From the NCBI GenBank assembly GCA_028278425.1, contig JANQEJ010000191.1, forward strand, positions 1 to 34,221: DNA of 34,221 nt. The letters are read 5' to 3'. The translations under genes and the position numbers were made by a program. Below the pieces are notes generated by a model. The model worked only from the letters and a program-made list of their open reading frames with translations. It made no database searches and was not told the DNA's origin. This DNA is from Planctomycetota bacterium. GTDB taxonomy: Bacteria > Planctomycetota > UBA1135 > GCA-002686595. Below are positions 8,584 to 17,585 of the stretch, one piece after another; positions within the stretch are counted from its first letter, which is position 1; each line of letters starts with the position of its first letter.

Positions 8584-9172
8584 CCTGGCTGGCGGGGAAG
8601 CCGAGCCCAACACTCCGGTAGTAGGCGTAGTCCGTCCACTCGAAGCCGACGTCGGCGAGCATCTGCCCGGTGTCGCGGGACAGGTTGCAGCCGCAGGACC
8701 AGAAGCGGTGGAGGGGGCCGTAGACGATCTGGACGGCGCGCTCGAAGGCTCGCGGGGACTTGACGTGCTCGAGGACGAGCAGCCGCCCCTCCGGAGTGAG
8801 CACGCGGCCCATCTCCCGCGCGACCGCGTGCGGATCGTCGACCGAGCAGAGCAGCAGAGTCGTGACGACGGTGTCGAAGCTCTCGTCCTCGAAGGGGAAC
8901 TTCCGTCCGTCCACCTCGACGTGCTCGATCTCGATGCCGGCGGCGCGCGCCCGCTCGAGCGCCTTGCCCGGCAACTCCGACTCGCGGGTCGCCGTCGTGA
9001 CCTTGTCCACGCTTTCGGGATACCACGGAAAGTTCAGCCCGGTGCCCGCTCCGACCTCGAGGATCCGTCCGGTCGCGCTCGCCAGGGTCTTCTTGCGCTC
9101 CGTGTGCACCGGCTCGCGGTCGAGCATGTGATCCAGCACCGGATTGAAGACGCGTCGCTCGTACCAGCCCAT
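8552..9172 (-). CDS. Class I SAM-dependent methyltransferase, METTL7/UbiE-like
   Basis: 206 residues. Motif I is ILEVGAGTGLNF (E39 to F48), followed by the post-motif strand SFDTVVTTLLLCSVDDPHA and the helix/strand MGRVLTPEGRLLVLEHV. The order LCSV, then EHV, then a CGCNLSRDT segment near the C-terminus resembles the METTL7 group of small-molecule methyltransferases (animal members methylate thiols). The bacterial substrate is unknown, and a lipid or quinone acceptor is possible. The ATG at 9172 is chosen because it begins the conserved MGWYERRVFNP and has a TANNNT hexamer 8 nt upstream. Divergent from the M20 peptidase with only 27 nt between start codons; tail overlaps the GT9 gene. Confidence 0.85.
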   Translation of the reverse strand: MGWYERRVFNPVLDHMLDREPVHTERKKTLASATGRILEVGAGTGLNFPWYPESVDKVTTATRESELPGKALERARAAGIEIEHVEVDGRKFPFEDESFDTVVTTLLLCSVDDPHAVAREMGRVLTPEGRLLVLEHVKSPRAFERAVQIVYGPLHRFWSCGCNLSRDTGQMLADVGFEWTDYAYYRSVGLGFPASQVIRGAARKPR

Positions 9173-9180
9173 GGGCCCCA

Positions 9181-9190
9181 ACGATAGACT
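9181..9190. promoter_or_regulatory. Overlapping back-to-back -10 elements of a divergent gene pair
   Basis: The decamer ACGATAGACT carries TAGACT on the + strand (9185-9190, 9 nt before the ATG at 9200) and TATCGT on the - strand (9186-9181, 8 nt before the ATG at 9172). Both genes lack a Shine-Dalgarno. The two hexamers share 2 bp, so polymerase binding in the two directions should be mutually exclusive. Confidence 0.45.
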
Positions 9191-9199
9191 GTTCGCCCC

Positions 9200-10626
<1,427 letters not shown>

Positions 10627-10627
<1 letters not shown>

Positions 10628-12270
10628 TGTCCGACTCGCTCGCGCTGCGCAAGGAACGGGGGGCGTTCTTCACCCCGCCGGAGATTACGGCGTTTCTGAC
10701 GCGGTGGGCGATTCGGTTGTCGGAGGACGTGGTGCTCGAGCCGTCGTGCGGCGAGGCGGCGTTCCTGCTGGCGGCGGGGGAGCGGTTGCGGGAGATCGAG
10801 GGGAAGCCGGCGCGGGGGCAGTTGCGGGGTGTGGAGGTGCACGCGCCGTCGGCGAAGGCGGCGCAGAAGCTGCTGCGGAAGCAGGGTTTCGATGCGCGGC
10901 TGACCGTCGCGGACTTCTTCGACGTCGAGCCGGAGCCGGTGTGCGACGCGGTGGTGGGGAACCCGCCGTACATCCGGTATCAGCAGTTCACGGGGGAGGG
11001 AAGGGCGAAGGCGTTGCGCGCGGCGTTGCGGCGGGGAGTCCGGCTGACGAAGCTGGCGAGCTCATGGGCGGCTTTCGTGGTGCATGCAGCGCAGTTCCTG
11101 AAGCCGGACGGACGGCTGGCGCTCGTGCTGCCGGCGGAGTTGCTGACGGTGAACTATGCGGCGCCGGTGAGGCGTTTCCTGCTGGAGAACCTCGCGCAGG
11201 TGCGGCTCGTGCTCTTCGAGGAGCTCGTGTTCCCCGGCGTGCTCGAAGAAGTGGTGCTCCTGCTCGCCGAGGGGAAGGGGCGCGCGCCGTCGTTCCAGGT
11301 CTACCAAGCCCGCGACCTGACGAGCTTGCCGGCGGTCGAGTCCGAGGTGTGGAGCGGCTTCACGCCGCGCGGGGAGGACAAGTGGACTCCCGCGTTGCTC
11401 TCGGCGGAGACGTTTGCGGAATATCGTGCGCTGGTCGACGGGCCGGGTTTCGAGCCGCTCCTCGCGTGGGGGGAGACGTATCTCGGCGCGGTGACGGGCA
11501 ACAATCGCTACTTCACGCTGAGCGCGGCGCAGGCGAAGGAGCGACGGCTGTCCGAGAAGGACTTGCTGCGGATCTCACCGCCTGGCTCGCGACACCTGCG
11601 CACGCTTTCCTTCACCAACAAGGCGTGGAGCGCACACGCCGAAGCCGGCGATGCGTGCTACCTCTTCTATCCGCGCGAAGGCCGCCGCTCGCGCCCGGCG
11701 GAGAAGCAGATCGCGGCCGGCAAGAAGGCTGGAGTTCACAGAGCCTACAAGTGCCGCGTGCGCGAGCCCTGGTGGCGCGTTCCGGTCGTACCGGAGCCCG
11801 ATCTCCTCCTGACGTACATGGACCAGGAACGGCCGCGGCTCGTGACGAACGCGGCGGGGGTGCGGCACTTGAACTCTTTGTACGGTGTCGCGCTTCGCGA
11901 CGGGCTGCGGAAGCTCGGGCGCGACCTCCTTCCGCTTGCGAGCTTGAACAGCGTGACGCTGCTCGGCGCGGAGGTTGTCGGCCGTTCCTACGGGGGAGGA
12001 ATGCTCAAGCTGGAACCCAAGGAAGCAGACCGGCTCCCGGTGCCGGCAGCCACAGTACTTCGTGCCGTCGGTCCCGAGCTTCGCGCCCACCGCGCCCCGG
12101 TCAGGGCTGCGCTCGAACGAGGCGAGCTCAGTGACGCGGTTGATCTCGTGGACGGTGTGCTGCTGCGCAAGCACCTCGAAGTAGACGACGATACGGTCGA
12201 CGAGTTGCGCCGCGCGCGTGACGTGCTCTTTTCGCGCCGCACGGCCCGCGGAAAGGGAAGGCGAGGCTGA
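10627..12270 (+). CDS. N6-adenine DNA methyltransferase, TaqI/Eco57I-like (orphan)
   Basis: 547 residues from a GTG that overlaps the preceding TAG by one base. The SAM-binding motif I is VVLEPSCGEAAFLLA (E38 to A47) and the catalytic motif IV is NPPYIRYQQF (N112 to Y115), diagnostic of adenine-N6 methylation with motif order I then IV (gamma class). LALVLPAELL follows. A target-recognition region begins near GAVTGNNRYFTLS (N292), the signature seen at the start of TaqI-like specificity domains, and continues through LLTYMDQERPR and LNSLYGVAL. The basic tail FSRRTARGKGRRG is partly repeated at 13958. No restriction endonuclease is recognisable beside it, so it may be solitary, or the partner may have been lost in the adjacent rearranged region. 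Confidence 0.88.
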
Positions 12271-12662
12271 AGTAGATCCACTCCGCGGCATCCGTCCAGA
12301 GCGAAGACCAAGTCCGTAGCGACTGATGGCGCGGTCGCACGGGGTGAAGTCAGGACCTGACCAGTCCAACCGGCTGTCCGTTTGGGCAGTATGCCATCAG
12401 TGACTTTCTGGCGGTTAGTTGCAATGGCAGTCCGACGGGGGGCCTGGAGGTTAGGCTTGGGAAGATTGCACGCGTGGACGCTGTGCCCCCTTTGTCCGCG
12501 AATGTCCACCTACGCCCTTGGCGTCCCTGTCCAGCGAGGGGCATAGGGGGACAGCATGTGACGATCGGGTACCAACGCGCATCGATCGCCATACGGCGGA
12601 TCGCGACGACGTCCAAGAAAGCCAACACGAAGACATTGACCGAGGAGGGCCCTCTCATGGAA
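12271..12662. other. Gene-poor, lower-GC stretch with short palindromes
   Basis: No credible coding region is seen in about 390 bp. It holds a palindrome with a single central base, GTCAGGACCTGAC (12349-12361). It also holds a loose inverted pair around 12480-12497 and 12541-12556, built on GTGCCCCC and GGGGGACAG. Composition is less GC-rich than the flanking genes. It lies 3' of the transposase remnant on the - strand and probably contains decayed mobile-element sequence. Confidence 0.4.
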
Positions 12663-12680
12663 GTGTCCCATCGCTAGGCC
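12663..12680. repeat. Direct repeat, copy 1 (candidate IS terminus)
   Basis: 18 nt beginning GTGTCCC, matching 12891-12908 at 15 positions. On the - strand it lies across the transposase stop codon and runs into GGGACAC, the type of end seen on IS481-like elements. It is the likely right end of the decayed insertion sequence. Confidence 0.45.
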
Positions 12681-12888
12681 GCACGCCGGAAGTAGCGCAG
12701 AAGGCCGCCAAGGCGCTCGTGGCAATGGAAATCTCGGTAGCCGCGTCGGGGCCGGAACCGGCCGCTTCGATGAGCTTGTTGTGGAGTCCTTGGTGGGGGC
12801 GTTCGCGGTGGTAGTGCTCGACGAACTCGGCGGTAGCACGCCGTAGCGAGGACTCGCCGAAGAGGATCATTCGGTTGAGGCACTCGCG
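12674..12888 (-). pseudogene. Truncated, frameshifted integrase-core transposase (IS481/IS3-like)
   Basis: Only the C-terminal end of a DDE integrase-type transposase remains. On the - strand one frame reads RECLNRMILFGESSLRRA, then FVEHYHRERPHQGLHNKLIE, the familiar region around the catalytic glutamate and the terminal HYHxERxHQGL. The expected final segment, ERLGGLLRYFRRAA plus TAG, is in a different frame, so a frameshift lies between about 12700 and 12760. All sequence upstream of the CGCGAG at 12888 is missing. The truncation point is occupied by a copy of the element's own 3'-terminal sequence (12891-12908). It is non-functional. Confidence 0.75.
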
Positions 12889-12890
12889 TA

Positions 12891-12908
12891 GTGTCCCGTC
12901 GGCAGGCC
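12891..12908. repeat. Direct repeat, copy 2, at the transposase truncation point
   Basis: It matches 12663-12680 at 15 of 18 positions, and GCAC follows shortly after in both copies. It lies exactly where homology to the transposase stops. That fits either nested or tandem copies of the element, or a deletion between short repeats. Confidence 0.45.
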
Positions 12909-13044
12909 CCGCACCAACGACCTTCGCAGCGATCGTCGCTGAACTCTTAGACTGTCCGTCGGCTCGGAGGACATCGCGCTGCTCGACGAGAGACTCTCCC
13001 ACCTGAAACGACTGATCGCGGATCGACATCGGGAGGTGGACCGG

Positions 13045-13812
13045 ATGCTCGACGATCATCGCGCGTTTGCGAGGCGGTGGCTGCCCGTCAAGATCCTCGC
13101 TGTCGGAGGCAGCGTCGCCCTTTGCGCGTGGCTTTTCGTTGAGTTCGTTTGTATCGAGACAACGCCTGCCCTCGAGTGCGTCGGCATCGGTGCCGTCCTG
13201 ATCACCTTGATCAGCTTCGTCACGAAGTTTGTCTGGACCTGGGAGAGCTCGCACATCCGGTATGGCAGCCGGCATTGCGAGATCTTCCGGATAAATCTCG
13301 ACACCCTTCATGGAAAGATCGACAAGGGGCTTCGATTCGGCTTGCTGCTCAGGCCTTTCGAGCCGGAGGCAAAGCGAGTCAATTTCGCACTCTTGAAGAA
13401 GCAGCAGTCTGAGCGGCTCGAGAGGCGTCTGCGAACGATCAATCAGATGCGAGACCTCCCGGAGCAGTCCATCGCGTTAGCGCTATCGGACACGGCGACC
13501 GTCGCGCTGTACAATGAGGCGTTTCCGATCAACCATCACCTGCTCTACGTACCGGGGGGTGACGACTGGGTCCCGTTTTTTCAGCTATTGGCCCTCGAGT
13601 CGACGTACATCGTCCTCATGATCGAACGACGCTTGAATGACAATCTCCTCCAAGAGATCGGTTTCATCGAACAGCAAGACCTCGGCGACCGGACGCTAGT
13701 CGTGGATCAGGACGATTCGGACCTGCCCTTCACTCCGCGCTGGATCCTGCGTGGAAACATCAAGGAGCAAAGTCAGCTCCCCGGGGACTTCCAGGACCTG
13801 ATCGCCGATTGA
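13045..13812 (+). CDS. Two-TM membrane protein with Rossmann-like cytoplasmic domain
   Basis: About 255 residues. Two hydrophobic segments (about residues 14-36 and 45-63, starting LPVKILAVGG and CVGIGAVLIT) are followed by a soluble domain. In that domain LLLRPFEPE, then DDWVPFFQLLALESTYIVLMI and NDNLLQEIGFI, recall a widespread uncharacterised family of membrane-tethered Rossmannoid proteins with the pattern LRPF...W..(V/F)..L...A..IVL...E. This assignment is from memory. The ATG at 13045 has GGGAGG 8 nt upstream. A GTG at 13036 is in frame, and the frame stays open back to 12943 and encodes a plausible amphipathic helix. GC content is lower than its neighbours, and it sits beside a transposase remnant, so recent acquisition is likely. 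Confidence 0.7.
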   Translation: MLDDHRAFARRWLPVKILAVGGSVALCAWLFVEFVCIETTPALECVGIGAVLITLISFVTKFVWTWESSHIRYGSRHCEIFRINLDTLHGKIDKGLRFGLLLRPFEPEAKRVNFALLKKQQSERLERRLRTINQMRDLPEQSIALALSDTATVALYNEAFPINHHLLYVPGGDDWVPFFQLLALESTYIVLMIERRLNDNLLQEIGFIEQQDLGDRTLVVDQDDSDLPFTPRWILRGNIKEQSQLPGDFQDLIAD

Positions 13813-13859
13813 CGAGCGGAGCTGTCGACGACCGACTTATCATCGGCTCAGGGCTTACG

Positions 13860-13958
13860 ATGACAGTGCTCGCCCGGCACGACGCAGCGCACGTGGGCGC
13901 CTTGCGCGTCGTGCTCTTCTCGCGACGCATGGCGCTTGGGAAAGGAAAGCGCAGCTAA
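13860..13958 (+). pseudogene. Remnant resembling the C-terminus of the 10627 DNA methyltransferase
   Basis: Read from the ATG at 13860, the last codons give VVLFSRRMALGKGKRS plus TAA. The intact methyltransferase ends DVLFSRRTARGKGRRG plus TGA. Over the last 16 codons about 36 of 48 bases match, and many differences are in third positions, which fits divergence of coding sequence rather than a recent copy. Weaker similarity (VLxR-H, then V--LR) extends a further 15-20 codons upstream. No other methyltransferase motif is present. It could be the end of a lost paralogue. Confidence 0.45.
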
Positions 13959-13980
13959 CGCGCGCGTCCCTTTCGGTCCC

Positions 13981-15510
13981 TCACGCCCCGTCCACGACGG
14001 ACCGGTCAAGAATCTCACACGTCGCCCGATACAACCCCTGCGCATCCTCCGGATCCTCCCCAACACAGACGACCCCCAGCTTCCCCCACCCCGCCACCGC
14101 CCCGATCATGTGGAACACCGAACCGCGTTGCCGGGCGCCGTGGAAGTGGATCTCGTTCTCGACGGCGATGTCGATCACGTCGTCGGGTGTAAGCTGCCGG
14201 TACCGGGCGTTCTTCAGGTTGTCGGTCGCGTGGTAGAAACGCGGCCGCCCGTCCGGGAGGCGAAAGAGCCCATCTTCTTCATCGTAGCTGCCGTCCGTAA
14301 GGAACTGGAGCGTGCGAAACGTGTGCGTCGTCCCGCCCTTGCGCAGGTTGATCTCGATCGCATAGTGACGCCACCCCCCGCCCTCGCGGACCGAGACGAA
14401 ATCGACGCCGTACCGGCCGACCGCTCCGCGGTCGCGCAGGACGAAGCCGATGCGCCGGCCGGCTTCCTGGACCGAGAGGCGGTACTCCTCGTCGCAGGGA
14501 AACGAGCAGCCCTGGAACATCTGGCCGGTGGTGCCGCCCAGGATCTGGTCGTGCGTCGAGACGCACTCGATGCGCCCGAGCGGATCGATGCGGCCCTGAA
14601 ACGAGGGCGAGCGGCGCTCGTCGCCTCCGACCCAGGCCTCGACGGTGCCGCCGGTCTCCGCGAACTTGGGGCCGTAGCTCTCCCAGGTCTTGCCGCGGGA
14701 CTCGCAGGTCAACTGCCTCGGGAGCGCGTCGGCGACCCAGGCGCGTAGATCGCCGCCGTCGGGGCAGTTCGCGAACGAGAACACGGCGTTTCCCTCGCCG
14801 GACGTGCCTTCCTCTAGCTTCACGACCGCGCGCGACAGGCTCGGGTTCCGCGACCGCAGCGCGCTCAGGGCCTCGACCATGTCGTCGACGTCCCGCAGGC
14901 GCTCCGAACCGTCGGGTAGATCGACGCCCGCCGCGCGGAAGACCTCGCGGGCACCGCTCTTGGAGCCGAGCTCGGTGCCGAGCGTTGGATCGCAGCCGTA
15001 GACCGGAATGCCGAGACGGACCGCAAGCGTTCGCTCGGTCGGAGTGACGTTGAAACAGGAGAGGTGTGCGTCCGCTGGGTCTCTGATCGCGGCGCGGATG
15101 CGGTTCACGAGGCGCGGCCGTTCGATGATCTTCTCGGTCAGCGGCTTCTGGCCCGGATCGTGGCAGGCGATGAGCGTCAATCGCTCGCGCGCGTGGCCGG
15201 AGGGAACGCCGTTCAGGAGCTGGAGGTAGTAGTCGACGATCGGCGCGGCGATCGGCTGGCTGGTCAGGTACACGATGTGCGTCCGCGGCAGGCGCAGGAG
15301 CATCAACATGCAGAGGAGCCGTTCCTCGTAATGCGGCAGCCCCGTGATCTTCTCGATGACGTCCCAGTCGAAGCTGAGGCTGGGGACGACCACGACCGTG
15401 CGTGGCGCGCGCGGGTTGGGGAACACCCGCTCGAAGAGGGGCCGGAGTCTCTCTTGCAGGCGCGCGAACTCAGCGAGCTCCGCGTCGGAGCCTGCCGGTA
15501 AATCGGCCAT
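13981..15510 (-). CDS. ATP-grasp peptide ligase, PGM1-related
   Basis: 509 residues, cytoplasmic. The N-terminal domain has RTVVVVPSLSFDWDVIEKI and YLTSQPIAAPIVDYYL. The ATP-grasp part has the gate GSKSGAREVF, the nucleotide-binding strand AVVKLEEGTSGEGNAVF, and the metal-binding YAIEINLRKGGTTHTF. This combination is typical of proteins related to PGM1, the pheganomycin peptide ligase, which joins a peptide to an amino-acid carboxylate using ATP. The substrate here is unknown. The ATG at 15510 is supported by a near-consensus -10 (TACAAT) 9 nt upstream; there is no Shine-Dalgarno. It is divergent from the aspartoacylase-like gene at 15735. Confidence 0.85.
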   Translation of the reverse strand: MADLPAGSDAELAEFARLQERLRPLFERVFPNPRAPRTVVVVPSLSFDWDVIEKITGLPHYEERLLCMLMLLRLPRTHIVYLTSQPIAAPIVDYYLQLLNGVPSGHARERLTLIACHDPGQKPLTEKIIERPRLVNRIRAAIRDPADAHLSCFNVTPTERTLAVRLGIPVYGCDPTLGTELGSKSGAREVFRAAGVDLPDGSERLRDVDDMVEALSALRSRNPSLSRAVVKLEEGTSGEGNAVFSFANCPDGGDLRAWVADALPRQLTCESRGKTWESYGPKFAETGGTVEAWVGGDERRSPSFQGRIDPLGRIECVSTHDQILGGTTGQMFQGCSFPCDEEYRLSVQEAGRRIGFVLRDRGAVGRYGVDFVSVREGGGWRHYAIEINLRKGGTTHTFRTLQFLTDGSYDEEDGLFRLPDGRPRFYHATDNLKNARYRQLTPDDVIDIAVENEIHFHGARQRGSVFHMIGAVAGWGKLGVVCVGEDPEDAQGLYRATCEILDRSVVDGA

Positions 15511-15519
15511 GACGCGTGC

Positions 15520-15525
15520 ATTGTA
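15520..15525 (-). promoter_or_regulatory. -10 element TACAAT for the PGM1-like gene
   Basis: On the - strand TACAAT, one base from TATAAT, lies 9 nt before the ATG at 15510. This spacing predicts a leaderless or near-leaderless transcript and supports the chosen start. Confidence 0.5.
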
Positions 15526-15720
15526 CTCGGCCGCTTCGATCGCCTCGTACGCACAAGAGCACCGTGCCGAAGCGCGACGCAACGTCCGGCGACCGACCGC
15601 GCGTCTCGCAACGACGACGGCCGAACGCCGGCGTACGACTTTCGACGCAGCCCCGCGACGCTTGGTGCGTAGGCGACGTCTTCTCCGGCGGTCCCCCAAG
15701 GAAGGCGTCTCCGCTTCCGA

Positions 15721-15726
15721 TACCTT
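15721..15726 (+). promoter_or_regulatory. -10 element TACCTT for the aspartoacylase-like gene
   Basis: TACCTT matches TANNNT and lies 8 nt before the ATG at 15735. The spacer contains GAGG, so ribosome binding through a very short leader cannot be excluded. Confidence 0.4.
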
Positions 15727-15734
15727 GAGGGGCC

Positions 15735-16910
15735 ATGCCGCGCACGAACCTTCCCGAAGCTCCTCCAGCGGAACGCGCCGGTGAGCGGCATGGAATCCCG
15801 CGAAGGATCGGGTGCGTGGGACCGCGGGGCGGACCCGTCCTGATCTGCGTCGGCGGGCTGCACGGCAACGAGCCTCCGGGCGTCCTGGCGCTGCGGCGGC
15901 TGATCCTGCGGCTCGAAGCGGAACCCCGCGGACTGCGCGGGCGCCTCGTCGGCCTGACGGGAAACCGCGCGGCTCTCGAGGTGGGGGAGCGCTTCGTCGA
16001 CGAGGATCTGAACCGGATCTGGAAGCCCGATCGGATCGAGCGGGTCCGCGGTGGCGTCGACCCGGCGATCGCCGAGGAGGAGGAGCTCCTCGAGCTCTTC
16101 GACGCGATCGAAGCCGAGCTGGCCGAGTGCCCCGACGCCAGGCTCATCGACCTCCACTCGACCTCCGGCGGCGGCAGCGCCTTCACGACGCTCGACGACT
16201 CCCTCGCCAACCGCGAGCTCGCCTTCGCGCTGCCCGTGCCCCACGTCCTGGGACTCGAGGAGGAGCTCTCCGGGACGATGGTGGGTTACCTGAACGACCG
16301 CGGCCTCACCGCCATCGGCTTCGAATCCGGGCAGCACCTCGACCCCGCGTCCGTCGACCGTGCCGAGGCCGCGGTGTGGATCGCGATGGAAGCCTGCGGA
16401 GTGCTCGAGCGCGGCGCGCGACCGGAAGTGGAGGAAGCCCGACGGCTCCTCGAGCGCGAGGGCCGCGTGCGGCCCGACGTCGTCGAGGTGCGACATCGCC
16501 ACGCGGTCGAGGCGGGGGACGGATTCGAGATGCTCCCGGGTTACGAGAACTTCCAGCGGACCCGACGGGGCGAGCTCCTGGCGCGCGACGCGCGCGGGCC
16601 GATCCACTCGACGGAGGACGGCATGATCCTGATGCCCCTCTACCAGGATCAGGGCGCCGACGGCTTCTTCGTCATCCGGCGCGTGAACCGGATCTGGCTC
16701 ACCGTGTCCGCCTGGGTGCGCCGGATCCGTCTGGACCGCATCGTCCACTGGCTGCCGGGCGTGCGCCGGCATCCCGAGCTTCCGGGCGTGTTCTACGTCG
16801 ATCGGTCGCGGGCTCGGTGGCTCGCGCTGCAGATCTTCCACCTGCTGGGATTCCGCCGGCGGGCGAGGGCGGGGTCGATTCTGGAGATGATCCGGCGGGA
16901 GGGGTTCTAG
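15735..16910 (+). CDS. Succinylglutamate desuccinylase/aspartoacylase-family zinc hydrolase
   Basis: 391 residues, cytoplasmic. The zinc site of the M14-like AstE/AspA family is clear: GGLHGNEPPG (H43, E46) and LIDLHSTSGG (H141). The substrate-binding DEDLNRIW and the catalytic-type Glu in IGFESGQH are also present. The C-terminal third (GYENFQRTRRGELLA, DGMILMPLYQDQGADGFF) is the beta-barrel cap common in bacterial members. It should cleave an acyl or peptidyl amide from an amino acid; the exact substrate is unknown. It is divergent from a PGM1-like ligase across about 220 bp, so the pair could make and break the same kind of amide. Tail to tail with the next gene, 19 bp apart. Confidence 0.85.
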   Translation: MPRTNLPEAPPAERAGERHGIPRRIGCVGPRGGPVLICVGGLHGNEPPGVLALRRLILRLEAEPRGLRGRLVGLTGNRAALEVGERFVDEDLNRIWKPDRIERVRGGVDPAIAEEEELLELFDAIEAELAECPDARLIDLHSTSGGGSAFTTLDDSLANRELAFALPVPHVLGLEEELSGTMVGYLNDRGLTAIGFESGQHLDPASVDRAEAAVWIAMEACGVLERGARPEVEEARRLLEREGRVRPDVVEVRHRHAVEAGDGFEMLPGYENFQRTRRGELLARDARGPIHSTEDGMILMPLYQDQGADGFFVIRRVNRIWLTVSAWVRRIRLDRIVHWLPGVRRHPELPGVFYVDRSRARWLALQIFHLLGFRRRARAGSILEMIRREGF

Positions 16911-16929
16911 GCGGGCCGGAGCTCTTCGA

Positions 16930-17460
16930 TCACCGTCGGAGGCGGGCCAGCACCTCACGGAGCTGGCGCCGGGTGACGGAATCCTCGGGGGCGAACTCCA
17001 TCCACCTCTCGATGAGGTCGTCGTCCACGACGAAGCTGTGCTCACCCTCCCGCATCGCGAGCACCTCGTCGACCGAGACGAGCGCGGGGTGGTAGACCTG
17101 GTTCATCGATGGCGGGGCCGCGAGCAACTCGAGTCGCGGCACGAAGTGGACCGTGGACGTAGGGTCGTTCTTCGGATCGTGTAGCACGGAGACGACGACC
17201 GGGCCGCCAGATTGCATGTCGAGCTCGTACTGTCCGGTCGACGCCTCTTTCTTGAGCGTCGGCTTCCACGAGCCGTCGCTGCGGACACGAAAGACCTCGA
17301 GGACGATATCCCCCAAGGCCGTGTATTTCTGGTCCTCGTAGGACCAGGAGAGCACCTGGCCTTCGAAGTGGCTGGTCTCGGGCGCCGACCGTGAAGGGGC
17401 CCATCCCGATACGAGCCACGCGCAAAGGATCAGGGCCAAGACGAGCGCGATCGTTTTCAT
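16930..17460 (-). CDS. Small exported protein of unknown function
   Basis: 176 residues from the ATG at 17460, which begins a good signal peptide or anchor (MKTIALVLALILCAWLVSGW). The mature part FEGQVLSWSYEDQKYTALGD, then TGQYELDMQSGGPVVVSVLHD, looks like a small beta-sandwich similar in style to carboxypeptidase-regulatory domains. A charged helical tail follows (DDDLIERWMEF, TRRQLREVLARLRR). The frame is open further upstream, but the signal peptide decides the start. TAGCTC, an imperfect -10, lies 8 nt before the ATG. It is divergent from the membrane protein at 17586. Confidence 0.65.
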   Translation of the reverse strand: MKTIALVLALILCAWLVSGWAPSRSAPETSHFEGQVLSWSYEDQKYTALGDIVLEVFRVRSDGSWKPTLKKEASTGQYELDMQSGGPVVVSVLHDPKNDPTSTVHFVPRLELLAAPPSMNQVYHPALVSVDEVLAMREGEHSFVVDDDLIERWMEFAPEDSVTRRQLREVLARLRR

Positions 17461-17585
17461 GACATCAGGAGCTAGGGATGAGGAAGCGTGCGCGGGCTTT
17501 TGTAACGTAGGTCCTGCACACTCGCAAACCACGGCGCCATGGCCGCTCCCACTTCGCTCGCTCCGACGCGTCTCGCCAGGGTTCG

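Noticed and set aside
12350..12658. 102-codon - strand open frame in the gene-poor stretch
   Set aside because: No recognisable motif, no ribosome site, and it lies in decayed mobile-element DNA.
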